Below, piece after piece: positions 15,928-25,680 of a stretch of DNA of 64,000 nucleotides. The stretch lies in NCBI RefSeq assembly GCF_001306145.1, contig NZ_LGKO01000002.1, forward strand, positions 806,001 through 870,000, written 5' to 3'. This DNA comes from Thermanaerothrix daxensis (GTDB taxonomy: Bacteria; Chloroflexota; Anaerolineae; Anaerolineales; Anaerolineaceae). The first letter of the stretch is position 1. The number at the start of each line of letters is the position of its first letter. The position numbers were made by a program, and so were the translations under genes. The notes beneath the pieces are model-generated. The model saw only the letters and a list, made by a program, of their open reading frames with translations, had not been told where the DNA came from and made no database searches.

Positions 15928-16551
15928 TTACTCGCTATAAGGGCGGTCCATGCCAAGCAGAATGCGCAATCCGGTGAGCAGGCTTCCCAGGGCAATTCCC
16001 AAAAGAATTCCACGTGCACCTGCTCCTGGTAAGATGTTTAATATAGTCAATACCTCCTTGATGACTGGCGAGGTGTCATTGGTCAGGAAAATCCCACTTC
16101 CTACAAGCAAAAACACAATGGTGCTGGCCAGAAAAAGCCCGCTTATCCAGGAGCGATGCAGGGCAAACAAACGCACTGCACTGACTACAAATGTGATCGT
16201 AAGCAGGCCTACCAGGCTGGCTTCAACCGGCAGTTGCACGGATGTGATAAGGGGGCGTATGCGTTCATCGGTTGGGCCAAGGAGCAGACCCAGGATTGCA
16301 GTGAAGATAAATCCCAGGATGAAAAACAGGCTGTAGTAATCGCGTTCGCGAGGGGAACCGATTTTGCGCCAGTGAACACTGAAGAGGTTAAGAATGGCCA
16401 CCAAACCGGCCACGGCGGCCAGAATGATGGCCCAATCTAAAAAGAGCATGCGAATGGAAGCAAGGACTGGCAGGGGGAAGAGATAACTCAACAGGACGAT
16501 TAACCCCACCCCAATCGCAATGGCAGTTGCCACAGGAGATCTCATAGCCAT
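15928..16551 (-). CDS. Polytopic membrane protein of unknown function
   Basis: 207 residues with about six hydrophobic segments (10-30, 38-58, 72-92, 102-128, 132-152, 178-198). One basic loop, HWRKIGSPRERDYYS, lies between segments two and three, probably on the cytoplasmic side. The start overlaps the end of the preceding gene by ten bases, and eight bases separate it from the zinc-ribbon gene. No known family recognised. Confidence 0.75.
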   Translation of the reverse strand: MAMRSPVATAIAIGVGLIVLLSYLFPLPVLASIRMLFLDWAIILAAVAGLVAILNLFSVHWRKIGSPRERDYYSLFFILGFIFTAILGLLLGPTDERIRPLITSVQLPVEASLVGLLTITFVVSAVRLFALHRSWISGLFLASTIVFLLVGSGIFLTNDTSPVIKEVLTILNILPGAGARGILLGIALGSLLTGLRILLGMDRPYSE

Positions 16552-17294
16552 CCAAACACCCCCAACACAGCGCTGAGGACGAGCGCTAGAATGACGCCCC
16601 AGCGCAGCAGATCCTGCACACGGAGACTGGCCACATGAGCCGGGCTGGTTTGCAAGTAGGCCGGAATAGCAAAAAGTTCTTCTCCAATAAGGGGTTGTTT
16701 TGTGGTAGCAAAAAGGACCGCTTGAGCGCTAAGGGAGTCGCTGGCTGCCAATGTGAAAGCATTGTTACGGACCGCGGCTTCACAGAGCAAGCCGATTTCT
16801 GGACCGTAATGCCCAATCATCAGATGGACTGAGACATTTTCGTCATGGGCAATGGGTAGCATTCCCGCGGCATATGAGAGGGGGGTAACGCCCGTTAGTC
16901 GCCCACGTTGGGGATCGTAGAGGTCCAGGGCATTATTCAGGCGGTAGGCTGCCCGTTGCGTGCTCTGGCTGAGCAAAGTCAGGCTGCCTTCCCCGCTGGT
17001 GGCCAGTGGGGGGCGGTCGCTAATGGAACTAACGGCGGTTATCCGTTCGAGTGCCTGCAGTCCAATAAGGGCTGAGGCGCTGGTGGGCTGGGTAATGCCA
17101 GTATGACCCAGGGTGAGGTGCAAGCGTGTACCTTCTTCAACGGAAAGGCCTAGGGAGCGAATAAGTTCCGAAAAAGCCGTGATCGGGCGCAAGCCCCAAC
17201 GGGGGCGGCGCTTGGGTGGCAGGGTGAGGAAGAAGAGCAGGCCCGCACAAACCAGGATGATAACAAACGCCACAATAGGCAGGATGGTGCTCAT
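16542..17294 (-). CDS. Membrane-anchored protein, possibly DUF6754-like
   Basis: 250 residues: an N-terminal membrane segment (4-25), a basic stretch KRRPRWGLRP, a soluble domain (about 35-220) and a C-terminal membrane segment (about 230-248). EEGTRLHLTLGHTGITQPTS, EGSLTLLSQS, HLMIGHYGPEIGLL and ASDSLSAQAVLFA are strongly patterned and suggest a conserved fold. It reminds me of the DUF6754 family, but I cannot verify this. It is coupled upstream by ATGA overlap with the 84-residue gene and downstream by a 10-bp overlap. Confidence 0.7.
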   Translation of the reverse strand: MSTILPIVAFVIILVCAGLLFFLTLPPKRRPRWGLRPITAFSELIRSLGLSVEEGTRLHLTLGHTGITQPTSASALIGLQALERITAVSSISDRPPLATSGEGSLTLLSQSTQRAAYRLNNALDLYDPQRGRLTGVTPLSYAAGMLPIAHDENVSVHLMIGHYGPEIGLLCEAAVRNNAFTLAASDSLSAQAVLFATTKQPLIGEELFAIPAYLQTSPAHVASLRVQDLLRWGVILALVLSAVLGVFGWL

Positions 17295-17545
17295 TGGTGG
17301 GGTTCCTCAAGAAGGAGATTGATGAATTCACGCTGTGCGGCGTCATCCTCCAGGATGTGGAGGAGAGCTTGCCATTGCGAAGAGTTGGGCTGGGTGGTAA
17401 GGAGTGGCAGGCCTCCATAGAGGAACTGGGCGAAAACCCACCGCAAAGGCCCCAAGGCCTCTAGCAGTACCGCTATGGGCTGTGCCAGCCCCCAGCGCTG
17501 GAGGTGCTCTGCCCAGGCGACCCAAGGATGGGGTTCGTTTGCCAT
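17291..17545 (-). CDS. Small hypothetical protein, first gene of the eight-gene operon
   Basis: 84 residues from ATG 17545 (MANEPHPWVAWAEHLQRWG). A reading from 17578 adds 11 residues but would start upstream of a TATACT box. Amphipathic and hydrophobic helices (LAQPIAVLLEALGPLRWVFAQFLYGG) suggest association with membrane or protein. It ends with an ATGA overlap with the next gene. I do not recognise it. Confidence 0.65.
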   Translation of the reverse strand: MANEPHPWVAWAEHLQRWGLAQPIAVLLEALGPLRWVFAQFLYGGLPLLTTQPNSSQWQALLHILEDDAAQREFINLLLEEPHQ

Positions 17546-17551
17546 GTCATC

Positions 17552-17557
17552 AGTATA
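17552..17557 (-). promoter_or_regulatory. -10 box six bases before an ATG (possible leaderless promoter)
   Basis: TATACT on the minus strand lies six bases before the ATG at 17545, and no ribosome-binding site is present. This is the spacing expected if transcription starts at or beside the start codon. No good -35 is seen. Confidence 0.45.
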
Positions 17558-17594
17558 GCACAAATTATTAGATGCCATACCCCGTCCATGGCTT

Positions 17595-18344
17595 TTATCT
17601 CGAGTCTTTCATAGGCATCCAAAGGATTTGCCCTTTACAATTTTGATAGTAGAGGCGCAATTCACGATTTAGAGCGTCTAGATCGGGCCAGAACGTACTT
17701 AATTGAGAGCGATAGCAGGCAATGGCCTCAACCCAGATTTCAAGCGCCTCTGCAGGGAGTTCGAGGGGGTAGGGACGATGTGTGGAAAGCGGGTAAAAAC
17801 CCTCTCTGCATTCACGTAAGGCGTAGGGAAACTCAGCATAGTACCACAACGAAGGGCGCGCTAACGCCTCGGCAGCGGCACGGGTCAGATGATGATCAAT
17901 GTGCCCACCTAAACCCAGAGGGCATACCAGGATAAAAGGATCGGTTAATGAGGCTTCAAGCCACTCACGCACAATGGCGACTCGCGGGCGCTCTGAAGAG
18001 GGTAGCGCGGGCTGGAAGAGGTCTTCATCGCGATTCACGATGGGACGGTTCTGCCTGGGATCGCGCCGATAAATACAATCCGGGAGAGGGAATTGACGGG
18101 GCGTGGCCCCTATACGAGCGCAGGCTTCCCGATCTTCCTGGCGGCGAATAGCGACGGCATTAAGTTCGGTTTGCCAGCGCCGATGAAGTTGCTGGGCATA
18201 TGTGGAGAGCGGCCCTTCAGGGGGATCGCCAGCACAAAGGGTCCAAATCTCTACCTCCTGACCCTTTTGGACCTGATACCAGATCCATCCGCCGCACGAG
18301 AGGACAGCATCATCCAGGTGGGGGGAAAGATAAATCCAGCGCAT
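17595..18344 (-). CDS. PIG-L/LmbE-family deacetylase
   Basis: 249 residues. MRWIYLSPHLDDAVLSCGG has the zinc motif (P)HxDD near residue 9, and GLGGHIDHHLTR supplies the later HxDH. ETL-like charged loops and PHLDDA are typical of the LmbE family, which deacetylates N-acetyl sugars such as GlcNAc-inositol or lipid-linked GlcNAc. The start is ATG 18344 with GAGGG four bases upstream. The long open frame to 18692 is an artefact antisense to the next gene. It is followed 50 bp later by the eight-gene operon, which has its own candidate promoter. Confidence 0.88.
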   Translation of the reverse strand: MRWIYLSPHLDDAVLSCGGWIWYQVQKGQEVEIWTLCAGDPPEGPLSTYAQQLHRRWQTELNAVAIRRQEDREACARIGATPRQFPLPDCIYRRDPRQNRPIVNRDEDLFQPALPSSERPRVAIVREWLEASLTDPFILVCPLGLGGHIDHHLTRAAAEALARPSLWYYAEFPYALRECREGFYPLSTHRPYPLELPAEALEIWVEAIACYRSQLSTFWPDLDALNRELRLYYQNCKGQILWMPMKDSR

Positions 18345-18428
18345 TTTGCCCTCGCGTCGGTGAAAAATTTTATCATAACCATCTGTGAGGTCAGGCGGGT
18401 ATAATAAAAACACAGAAAAGGAGTAACC

Positions 18429-18734
18429 ATGGGTATTTGGAATTTGTTTTCCCGAAAACCTTTCCCGCGCGAGCGCCGACATGAGGTGGAGCGTCTGATC
18501 GAAGAACTGGTCCAGATTGGACAGCGAGAAGATTTTCTCTCCGAACGCCCTGGCGGCTCTTTCAATGCCCAGTGTCGGCATCGGCGCGCTTGTGAAATCG
18601 GTGCCCAATTGCATACCCTTGGGGGCATTACCCTGATGGAATATGTGGTCAAACGCGTGCATAAGCGCCTTGGTGCCACGCTGGCAACCCATTTGTCATA
18701 TGCCTGGACGGATATTGGCGGGTGGGTGCCATAA
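18429..18734 (+). CDS. Small conserved-looking hypothetical protein
   Basis: 101 residues with no signal or membrane segment. A basic N-terminus (MGIWNLFSRKPFPRERR), an acidic helix (EVERLIEELVQIGQRED), two Cys in NAQCRHRRACEIG and a helical C-terminus ending DIGGWVP. RBS AAGGAG sits seven bases before the ATG and TATAAT lies at 18400-18405. It immediately precedes the riboswitch promoter but reads as its own unit. I do not recognise the family. Confidence 0.7.
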   Translation: MGIWNLFSRKPFPRERRHEVERLIEELVQIGQREDFLSERPGGSFNAQCRHRRACEIGAQLHTLGGITLMEYVVKRVHKRLGATLATHLSYAWTDIGGWVP

Positions 18735-18737
18735 GCC

Positions 18738-18765
18738 TTGACGAATTTACAAAGCCGATTAAACT
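18738..18765 (+). promoter_or_regulatory. Promoter of the riboswitch-controlled P-type ATPase gene
   Basis: TTGACG (18738-18743), a 16-bp spacer, TAAACT (18760-18765). The predicted start, about 18772, coincides with the first base pairs of the aptamer P1 stem. Confidence 0.6.
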
Positions 18766-18770
18766 TGAAA

Positions 18771-18865
18771 GGTGTTGGGGAGTAGCTGCCCAAACCACGG
18801 GGTGGGTTATCGTCAGGACGAAGCCACGGCTTCCGGTAACCTGCGCAATCAGCGAGACCATCACC
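18771..18865 (+). promoter_or_regulatory. yybP-ykoY (Mn2+-sensing) riboswitch aptamer
   Basis: The segment has both conserved loops of the class: GGGGAGTAGC at 18777-18786 and GCGAGACC at 18852-18859, held by P1 formed from GGTGTTGG (18771-18778) and CCATCACC (18858-18865) with one mismatch. Internal GC-rich stems account for the two coaxial arms that meet around Mn2+. The class commonly precedes P-type cation ATPases and Mn exporters, as here. An overlapping terminator supplies the expression platform. Confidence 0.85.
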
Positions 18866-18887
18866 GGTTAACGGGATGGTCTTTTTT
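18855..18887 (+). terminator. Riboswitch-controlled intrinsic terminator
   Basis: AGACCATC (18855-18862) pairs with GATGGTCT (18875-18882) and a T-run (18882-18887) follows. The left arm reuses the 3' strand of aptamer P1. Metal-stabilised P1 would therefore prevent the terminator and switch the ATPase on. Confidence 0.85.
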
Positions 18888-18921
18888 GTTTGAACGTACG
18901 CATCATGAAGGAGGATGTTTT

Positions 18922-21705
18922 ATGGAGGAAAAACCCTGGTATGAACTGTCACTGCTTGAGGTTTCCGAGCGGCTAAAAACCAATTTGCAAAATGGTCTGA
19001 GCCGTGAAGAGGCTCAGCGCCGCCTCAATGAGGTTGGACCCAACGAACTGATTGAACGGGGATTGAAAAGCCCGTGGCGTATCTTGTGGGAACAGCTCAC
19101 TGGCATCATGGTGATCATTCTGATCATCTCGGCGATCATTTCGGTCTTTCTACACGAGTACACTGATGCCCTGGTGATTTTGGTGATCGTTGTACTCAAT
19201 GCCATCCTGGGATTCTCACAGGAATATCAGGCTGAGAAGGCTATGGCTGCTTTAAAGAAGATGGCCGTGCCCAAAGTTAAGGTCCGCCGCGAGGGGCATC
19301 TTATTGAGATCTCGGCGCGCGAACTGGTGCCCGGAGATCTCATCCAGTTGGAGGCGGGGGATGCCGTTCCTGCTGATGCCCGCTTGATTGAGGCGGTCAA
19401 CTTGCGTGTCCAGGAGGCCGTGCTGACCGGGGAATCGGAACCGGTAGAAAAGCATACCGAGCCTATCTCTGCCGAGCATCTTCCGGTGGCCGATCAGCGG
19501 AACATGGTCTTCATGGGTACCGTGGTGACTTATGGGCGCGGGATGGCCATTGTGGTCAGTACGGGCATGCGCACCGAATTGGGCAAAATTGCGGATATGA
19601 TCCAGTCGGTAGGGCAGGAGCCCACTCCTTTGCAAAAACGTCTGGAGCAACTGGGGCGTGGTTTGGCGGTGGCAGCACTGGGGATTGTTGCAATTGTGTT
19701 TGCCCTTGGAGTGCTACGGGGTGAGTCTGTTCGGGTGATGTTTCAGACGGCTATCAGTATGGCCGTAGCGGCTGTACCGGAGGGTTTACCCGCTGTGGTG
19801 ACCATTGCGCTGGCCCTGGGTGCCCAGCGCATGCTCAAACGCAATGCGTTAATTCGGAAGTTACCCGCCGTGGAAACGCTCGGTTCGGTTACTGTAATAT
19901 GTTCAGATAAAACGGGCACCCTGACCGAGAATCGGATGACCGTGACTGTCATTGATGTGGCGGGTCATCGGGTTGACTTCCAAGAGGAGGTGGACTATTA
20001 CCAACCTCAATCGGGTCTAGCCGTACCCCCGCTGCTGACGGCTCGGTCATCAGTGGCTTTGATGCTGATGGGTGGCGCGCTGTGTAACGATGCCACACTT
20101 GAACCGGCTGAAGAGGGCGGACGCCATGGCTTTGCTGCCGTTGGCGACCCGACAGAAGGAGCGCTGGTCATTGCGGCGGCACAGGCCGGTTTACTCAAAC
20201 AGAATCTTGAGACTCTCTTGCCTCGTGTGCAGGAATGGCCGTTTGATTCTGAACGTAAACGCATGAGCACCTTACATCGGGTGGATTGGCAGAAAGAGTG
20301 GCCACCAGAGTTGAGCACACTCAAAGAACACCTGATCCATCTCTGGGAAACGCCTGTGAATTACCTTATGTTCACCAAGGGAGCTGTGGATTCCCTGCTT
20401 GAAGTATGTGATCGGGTTTGGGTAGACCAGCAGATTAAGCCTCTCGATGCTGGCTGGCGAGAGCGAATTGTTCGGGCCAATGACATGATGGCCCAAAGCG
20501 GGATGCGCGTTTTGGGAGTGGCATTCCGTCCGGTTGGGGAGGAAGTCGAAAAGGATCATCCGGATGAGGTTGGGGAGTCACAATTAATCTTTGTGGGCAT
20601 GTTTGGAATGATTGATCCTGCTCGCCCTGAGGTATTCCAGGCGGTTCAGGTGGCGAAAACAGCCGGAATCCGACCCGTCATGATCACGGGAGATCACCCT
20701 CTCACGGCTTTGCACATAGCCCGTACGCTGCGCATTGCTGAGGATGGACGGGTGATGACCGGACAGGAACTTGCCCGGCTTTCTGTGGCCGAGTTGGAAC
20801 AGCAGGTTGAAGAGATACCGGTGTTTGCCCGGGTTTCGCCAGAACACAAACTTAAAATCGTGGAGGCATTGCAGAATCGTGGGCACATTGTTGCCATGAC
20901 AGGCGATGGCGTCAACGATGCCCCAGCGCTAAAGAAGGCAGATATCGGCGTTGCAATGGGGATCACCGGCACCGATGTTTCCAAAGAGGCCGCTGATATG
21001 GTCTTGCTGGATGACAATTTTGCCACCATTGTCGCTGCCGTCGAGGAGGGGCGCCGAATCTATGATAACATCCGCAAATTTATCAAATACACCCTCACTT
21101 CTAACGCGGGTGAAATCTGGGTCATGCTTTTAGGGCCTTTTGCGGGGCTTTCTTTGCCTCTGACTCCTCTGCAAATTCTATGGATAAACCTGGTGACCGA
21201 TGGATTGCCTGGCCTTGCATTAACCGTTGAACCGGCTGAGCGCGATATCATGCGCCGTAAACCCTTCTCTCCCAAAGAGAATATCTTTGGGCGCGGCCTG
21301 GCTTTAAGTGTGCTTTTGATTGGAATTGAGATGGGGCTTACTTCCCTGCTGGCTGGGCTATGGGCACTTTACACGGGTCGCACCGAAACCTGGCAGACGA
21401 TGATTTTCACCACGCTAACCCTGGCCCAGATGGGAAACGCGTTGGCCATCCGTTCGGATCGAGAGCCGCTGGTTCGTTTAGGATTGTTTTCCAATCCGTT
21501 GCTGCTCGCTTCTGTGCTATTGACTTTTGTGTTACAGATGGCGGTGATTTATGTGCCGTTCTTGCAAGCTATCTTCCGCACACAACCTCTGCCTCTTGTG
21601 GATTTGCTGGTCAGTTTAGCCTTTAGTAGCATAGTCTTCTTGAGCATTGAAGCGGTAAAATGGGTGCGGTTGTGGCGCGCAAAAGCCGCTAATTCCGCGG
21701 TCTAA
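18922..21705 (+). CDS. P-type cation-transporting ATPase (SERCA/PMR1-like)
   Basis: 927 residues with the complete P-type (P2) plan: actuator TGES (169-172), M4 PEGLP (286-290), the phosphorylated Asp in DKTGT (D329), nucleotide domain, MITGDHP, hinge [21 protein letters not shown] and M5/M6 with TSNAGEI and NLVTDGLP. M4 Glu and the M5/M6 Asn-Asp pair are the ligands of Ca2+/Mn2+ pumps. It exports divalent cations from the cytoplasm at the cost of ATP. Start ATG 18922 with GGAGG eight bases upstream; the in-frame codons back to 18772 are the riboswitch. Mn2+ control suggests Mn2+ export, with Ca2+ also possible. Confidence 0.93.
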   Translation: MEEKPWYELSLLEVSERLKTNLQNGLSREEAQRRLNEVGPNELIERGLKSPWRILWEQLTGIMVIILIISAIISVFLHEYTDALVILVIVVLNAILGFSQEYQAEKAMAALKKMAVPKVKVRREGHLIEISARELVPGDLIQLEAGDAVPADARLIEAVNLRVQEAVLTGESEPVEKHTEPISAEHLPVADQRNMVFMGTVVTYGRGMAIVVSTGMRTELGKIADMIQSVGQEPTPLQKRLEQLGRGLAVAALGIVAIVFALGVLRGESVRVMFQTAISMAVAAVPEGLPAVVTIALALGAQRMLKRNALIRKLPAVETLGSVTVICSDKTGTLTENRMTVTVIDVAGHRVDFQEEVDYYQPQSGLAVPPLLTARSSVALMLMGGALCNDATLEPAEEGGRHGFAAVGDPTEGALVIAAAQAGLLKQNLETLLPRVQEWPFDSERKRMSTLHRVDWQKEWPPELSTLKEHLIHLWETPVNYLMFTKGAVDSLLEVCDRVWVDQQIKPLDAGWRERIVRANDMMAQSGMRVLGVAFRPVGEEVEKDHPDEVGESQLIFVGMFGMIDPARPEVFQAVQVAKTAGIRPVMITGDHPLTALHIARTLRIAEDGRVMTGQELARLSVAELEQQVEEIPVFARVSPEHKLKIVEALQNRGHIVAMTGDGVNDAPALKKADIGVAMGITGTDVSKEAADMVLLDDNFATIVAAVEEGRRIYDNIRKFIKYTLTSNAGEIWVMLLGPFAGLSLPLTPLQILWINLVTDGLPGLALTVEPAERDIMRRKPFSPKENIFGRGLALSVLLIGIEMGLTSLLAGLWALYTGRTETWQTMIFTTLTLAQMGNALAIRSDREPLVRLGLFSNPLLLASVLLTFVLQMAVIYVPFLQAIFRTQPLPLVDLLVSLAFSSIVFLSIEAVKWVRLWRAKAANSAV

Positions 21706-21719
21706 AAAGGGCATCTCAA

Positions 21720-23021
21720 ATGGCATGGGAATGGTCGTTGTTGCCTCTCACAACCCAATTGGAAAGAGGGGGGGTGCAGATAGGGGGGTGTTTGGTGTCA
21801 GACCTGGTGAAGACATATGGCACCCCTCTTTATCTCTACGACGCGGTTACTCTTCGCACTCATGTTCAAACCCTGGGGGAATTACTTCATAAATACTACC
21901 CTGGCGAAGGTTTGATCACATATGCCGCTAAGGCCTATTTTGTCCCGGCACTGGCTCGCAGGCTGGCGATCTGGGGAATCGGTGTGGATGTGGTCAGCCT
22001 GGGTGAACTTCGTGTGGCTCAGAAAGCAGGTTTCGTGCCTGCGCATATTCACCTGCATGGTAATAATAAAGCCCTGGAGGAAATCACCCTGGCTTTAGAG
22101 ATGGGGGTCCAGGCCATTGTGGTGGATAGTCTGGATGAACTGGAGTGGGTTGAATCCATTGCGCGGGAGCATGGGCGGGTTGCGCGTATCTGGCTGCGGA
22201 TCACTCCCGGCATCACTGCTCACACCCACCCTCACATCCAGACTGCTCATGCGCAGAGTAAGTTTGGTCTCTACATAGAAACGGGAGATGCCATGGTCGC
22301 GATCCATAAGGCCCGGCGTAGTCCCTGGCTGGATTTGCGAGGTCTCCACACCCATTTGGGCTCTCAGATCCGGGACCCCGAGCCCTACCAGAAGGCGATT
22401 GACGCCCTTTTTGCTCTGGCCGAGCAGGCCGATTACTTTCCTGAAGAGTTTAGCCCCGGGGGTGGGTGGGGGGTGCGTTATCGGCCAGAAGATCCGCCGG
22501 ATGATCCACGGCCCTGGGTGCAATCTATCAGCGAGAGTCTTGTCGCGGCCTGCGAGCGGCGTCGCTGGCCATTGCCGCGATTGGTGATTGAGCCGGGGCG
22601 CTGGTTAGTTGCCCGGGCAGGCGTTGCAATTTACCGAGTGGGAACCCAGAAGCGCACCGCAGATGGACGGTATATTGTTGCAGTGGATGGGGGAATGGCA
22701 GATAACCCGCGGGTGGCGCTGTATGGGGCGCGCTATGTGGTTTTGCCATTGGGGTATGAAAACTACGAAGGTCCGCTACGACCTAGCCGGGTGGTTGGGC
22801 GTTTTTGTGAATCGGGGGATATCCTGATTGAAGAAGTTGACCTTCCCCCACTGCGGCGGGGAGATTTGCTAATCGTGCCCGTCGCCGGTGCGTATCATTT
22901 GAGCATGGCCTCAAATTATAACCTGGCCACTCGCCCGGCGGTGCTCTGGTTGGAAGATGGGCGGGCCGATCTTCTGCAGCCACGCGAGGACCCGCTGACA
23001 TCCTCGTGGTGGGGCGGTTAA
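21720..23021 (+). CDS. lysA: Diaminopimelate decarboxylase-like PLP enzyme
   Basis: Group IV (alanine racemase-fold) decarboxylase, 433 residues. YAAKAYFVP near residue 69 contains the PLP Lys, GLHTHLGSQI near 215, SPGGGWGVRY the glycine loop and IEPGRWLVA the phosphate site. The DAP-binding Cys region appears as FCESGDIL near 362, and AGAYHLSMASNYN is the usual C-terminal motif. It makes L-lysine from meso-diaminopimelate. YAAKAYF differs from the common YAxKAN, so an ornithine- or carboxynorspermidine-type substrate cannot be ruled out. It starts 14 bp after the ATPase gene. Confidence 0.85.
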   Translation: MAWEWSLLPLTTQLERGGVQIGGCLVSDLVKTYGTPLYLYDAVTLRTHVQTLGELLHKYYPGEGLITYAAKAYFVPALARRLAIWGIGVDVVSLGELRVAQKAGFVPAHIHLHGNNKALEEITLALEMGVQAIVVDSLDELEWVESIAREHGRVARIWLRITPGITAHTHPHIQTAHAQSKFGLYIETGDAMVAIHKARRSPWLDLRGLHTHLGSQIRDPEPYQKAIDALFALAEQADYFPEEFSPGGGWGVRYRPEDPPDDPRPWVQSISESLVAACERRRWPLPRLVIEPGRWLVARAGVAIYRVGTQKRTADGRYIVAVDGGMADNPRVALYGARYVVLPLGYENYEGPLRPSRVVGRFCESGDILIEEVDLPPLRRGDLLIVPVAGAYHLSMASNYNLATRPAVLWLEDGRADLLQPREDPLTSSWWGG

Positions 23022-23028
23022 TGACAAC

Positions 23029-23056
23029 GGATGGTGGGATTTCAATCCCACCATCC
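23029..23056. terminator. Perfect 12-bp hairpin between convergent genes
   Basis: GGATGGTGGGAT pairs perfectly with ATCCCACCATCC around a TTCA loop, eight bases after the lysA stop and 24 before the nrdJ end. There is no T-run on either side, so it could be a processing or stabilising hairpin as well as a weak terminator. Confidence 0.6.
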
Positions 23057-23079
23057 GGGGATGTAAGGGGCAACTGGGT

Positions 23080-25668
23080 CTAACATTCACTGTAGCCGCA
23101 GGCATAGCATTTCCGGCAGCCTTCTTCATTAACTACGGCCGCCTGTCCGCATTCTGGGCAGAGGTCTCCAAATTCCAAGAGGGGCTGGTTCTTAAATGTA
23201 AGGTATTCCGGTTCTGGTGCTGGTGCGGGGGCGGGTGAAGGCATACCACCGCCAGCCTGAGATTGGAGGCGTTCTTCTCTCTGACGCAGGTATTCATCCA
23301 GAATCTGGCCCACGCCATCGGGGAGGGAGCGGACGCGGTTGGGGCCAAAGCCCAGTGAGCGTCCTCCACCAATGCCCAACAGTTGATCGGCGGCTTCGCG
23401 CAAGCGGCGCGCTGGCTCAATCGGTGAGGCCAGGCGCAGGATGTAAGAGAGCAAGCGGCCAATCGCCTCAGAGACGGCAGCGGTATCAGATCCTGCCTTT
23501 GCCGTGTTGACAAACACTTCAAAGGGCTGTGCCTCCCCGTTTTCATTGATGGTGATAAATGCTTTACCCAGAGGTGTCTGGATGGAATAAGTGAAGCCAG
23601 GCAGGTAGCGCGGGCGGGGTTTCTTGAGATCGTGCCAGATTGGTAATTGTTGTGGAACTTCGGGACGCGGGGCTTCTTCGGCTTGTTTCTTTTTCTCGGC
23701 CGTGGCCAATGTTTCCAGGACGACCTTCTCACGCGAACCTGTAACATAGACGGTCAGGCCTTTACAGCCCAGTTTCCAGGCTAGCATGTAGGCAGTGGCC
23801 ACATCTTCTTCAGTGGCATGTTCAGGAAAGTTAATGGTTTTTGAAATGGAGTTATCCACGAAGGCTTGCAGGGTGGCCTGCATCCGCACGTGTTCCTCAG
23901 CAGTGATATCGGAAGCCACAACGAAAACATTGCGGATGTGTTCGGGGACGTCTGGAATGTGCTGACAGGTGCCTTCCCTCAGCACGCGTTCGAAAATCTC
24001 GCGGCGCTTTTCTTCTGGAATGCCTGCCTCACGCAGGGCTTCTTCGAAACGGGGGCTGGCGTAGGTTAATTGCAAATCCTTGCCGTTGTCATTGACATGA
24101 CGGATGTATGCCAGAGCAAAGACCGGTTCACAACCATAGCCCTCACAACCGGCTACGGTGGCTATGGTGCCAGTGGGAGCAATGGTGGTTTGTGCTGCAT
24201 TGCGAATGCCGTATAGCCGAATGCCCTCCACCACTTCGTCCCAATCCAGGGGAGGGCGTCCCCAGTCGCGCTGATAAGGCATGAGAGGGCGAGGCGGGGT
24301 CCAGGTCAGATTTTCCGGATCGTAGATACTGCCCTTAATGGCCGGGAAGGGACCGCGCTGACGCGCCAGTTCAATGCTCGCTTTCATGGCGTGGAAGCGG
24401 ATGAATTCCATCACCTGAGCGGCAAATTCCTGGCCTTCTTCCGAGCCATAACGCACACCGACGTGATACATCAAATCTGCCAGTCCCATAATGCCAAGCC
24501 CGATACGCCGTGCACGGTGAGCGGCTTCCTTGAGCTGGGGCACGGCAGGAACATAGGCGTTGGCTTCTACCACATCATCCAGAAAGCGCGTAGCAGTAAT
24601 GACGGATTGGCGCAAAGTTTCCCAATCCACGGTGCCATTGGGACCACAATGCTCATTCAGATTAATGGAGCCCAGACAGCAGTTCTCGTAGGGGCCAAGC
24701 CACTGCTCACCGCAGGGATTGGTTGCCTCTAGCGGGTAAAGGTGAGGAACTGGATTAGAGCGATTGGCGGTATCCAGGAACAGCACCCCGGGTTCGCCGT
24801 TGTGATGGGCTTGCTTGACGATTTTGTTGAATAGGTCTCGGGCTCGCACCCGGCGGTAAGTCACTATGGGTACGCCTGCGGCTTCCAATTGCTCCAACGT
24901 TCCTTTTACCTCGCGGTAGCGTGGCGAACGCACATCAGGGAAGCGCAATTCCCATTCTTCATCGTTCTCAACCGCGCGCATGAAGGCATCGGTGATGCCA
25001 ACGGAGATGTTGAAGTTGGTAATGGCGTTCTCATCTGTTTTACAGGTGATGAAATCTTCGATATCCGGGTGATCAACCCGCAGAACACCCATATTTGCGC
25101 CCCGACGGGTACCTCCCTGGGCAATCTCACCGAAGGCATGATCATAAACACGGAGAAAGCCTACCGGCCCGGTTGCCTGACCAGCCGAGGATTTTACCAG
25201 GGTGCCTTTAGGGCGCAGCCGAGAAAACGAGAAACCGTTTCCTCCCCCGGTTTGCTGGATGAGGGCAGCATCGCGCAGGGTCTGGAAGATACCATCGGGT
25301 TCACGTCCCATGTCGTCGCTGATGGGCAGGACAAAACAGGCAGCCAGTTGCCCTAGGGGTGTTCCGGCTCCCGTAAAAGTGGGAGAGTTAGGGAAGAATT
25401 TTTTAGACGTCAGCAGGAGATAAAATTCGCGCGCAGATTGCATGACATCGCCACCCCAGTTTTCTTCCACTTTGGCAATGTGGTAAGCCACGCGCCAAAA
25501 CATTTCCTCTACGCTCTCGACAGGTTGCCCGTCCTCTCCTCGACGGACGTAGCGGCGGATGAGCACCTGACGAGCGTTTTCCGTGAGGTGCACCGACGGC
25601 AGGTCACCAGGAAGGGGAGGGGTGGGTAAGAGGCCGTTCTTGTTAGAAATGCGATTCTGGGTTGCCAT
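23080..25668 (-). CDS. nrdJ: Adenosylcobalamin-dependent (class II) ribonucleoside-diphosphate reductase
   Basis: 862 residues. [25 protein letters not shown] and [16 protein letters not shown] are the N-terminal reductase core, [21 protein letters not shown] holds the active-site Cys region, and [13 protein letters not shown] closes the barrel. The C-terminus is a Cys-rich zinc ribbon (CPECG...[12 protein letters not shown]), typical of class II enzymes, with redox cysteines at the end. It makes deoxynucleotides with B12 and without oxygen. No B12 riboswitch was recognised upstream. It follows nrdR after 12 bp in one operon. Confidence 0.95.
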   Translation of the reverse strand: MATQNRISNKNGLLPTPPLPGDLPSVHLTENARQVLIRRYVRRGEDGQPVESVEEMFWRVAYHIAKVEENWGGDVMQSAREFYLLLTSKKFFPNSPTFTGAGTPLGQLAACFVLPISDDMGREPDGIFQTLRDAALIQQTGGGNGFSFSRLRPKGTLVKSSAGQATGPVGFLRVYDHAFGEIAQGGTRRGANMGVLRVDHPDIEDFITCKTDENAITNFNISVGITDAFMRAVENDEEWELRFPDVRSPRYREVKGTLEQLEAAGVPIVTYRRVRARDLFNKIVKQAHHNGEPGVLFLDTANRSNPVPHLYPLEATNPCGEQWLGPYENCCLGSINLNEHCGPNGTVDWETLRQSVITATRFLDDVVEANAYVPAVPQLKEAAHRARRIGLGIMGLADLMYHVGVRYGSEEGQEFAAQVMEFIRFHAMKASIELARQRGPFPAIKGSIYDPENLTWTPPRPLMPYQRDWGRPPLDWDEVVEGIRLYGIRNAAQTTIAPTGTIATVAGCEGYGCEPVFALAYIRHVNDNGKDLQLTYASPRFEEALREAGIPEEKRREIFERVLREGTCQHIPDVPEHIRNVFVVASDITAEEHVRMQATLQAFVDNSISKTINFPEHATEEDVATAYMLAWKLGCKGLTVYVTGSREKVVLETLATAEKKKQAEEAPRPEVPQQLPIWHDLKKPRPRYLPGFTYSIQTPLGKAFITINENGEAQPFEVFVNTAKAGSDTAAVSEAIGRLLSYILRLASPIEPARRLREAADQLLGIGGGRSLGFGPNRVRSLPDGVGQILDEYLRQREERLQSQAGGGMPSPAPAPAPEPEYLTFKNQPLLEFGDLCPECGQAAVVNEEGCRKCYACGYSEC

Positions 25669-25680
25669 GGGAAAACTCCT

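Noticed and set aside
18345-18692. Extension of the PIG-L gene to 18692
   Set aside because: The added part is antisense to the small plus-strand gene 18429-18734 and the promoter; ATG 18344 gives the family start.
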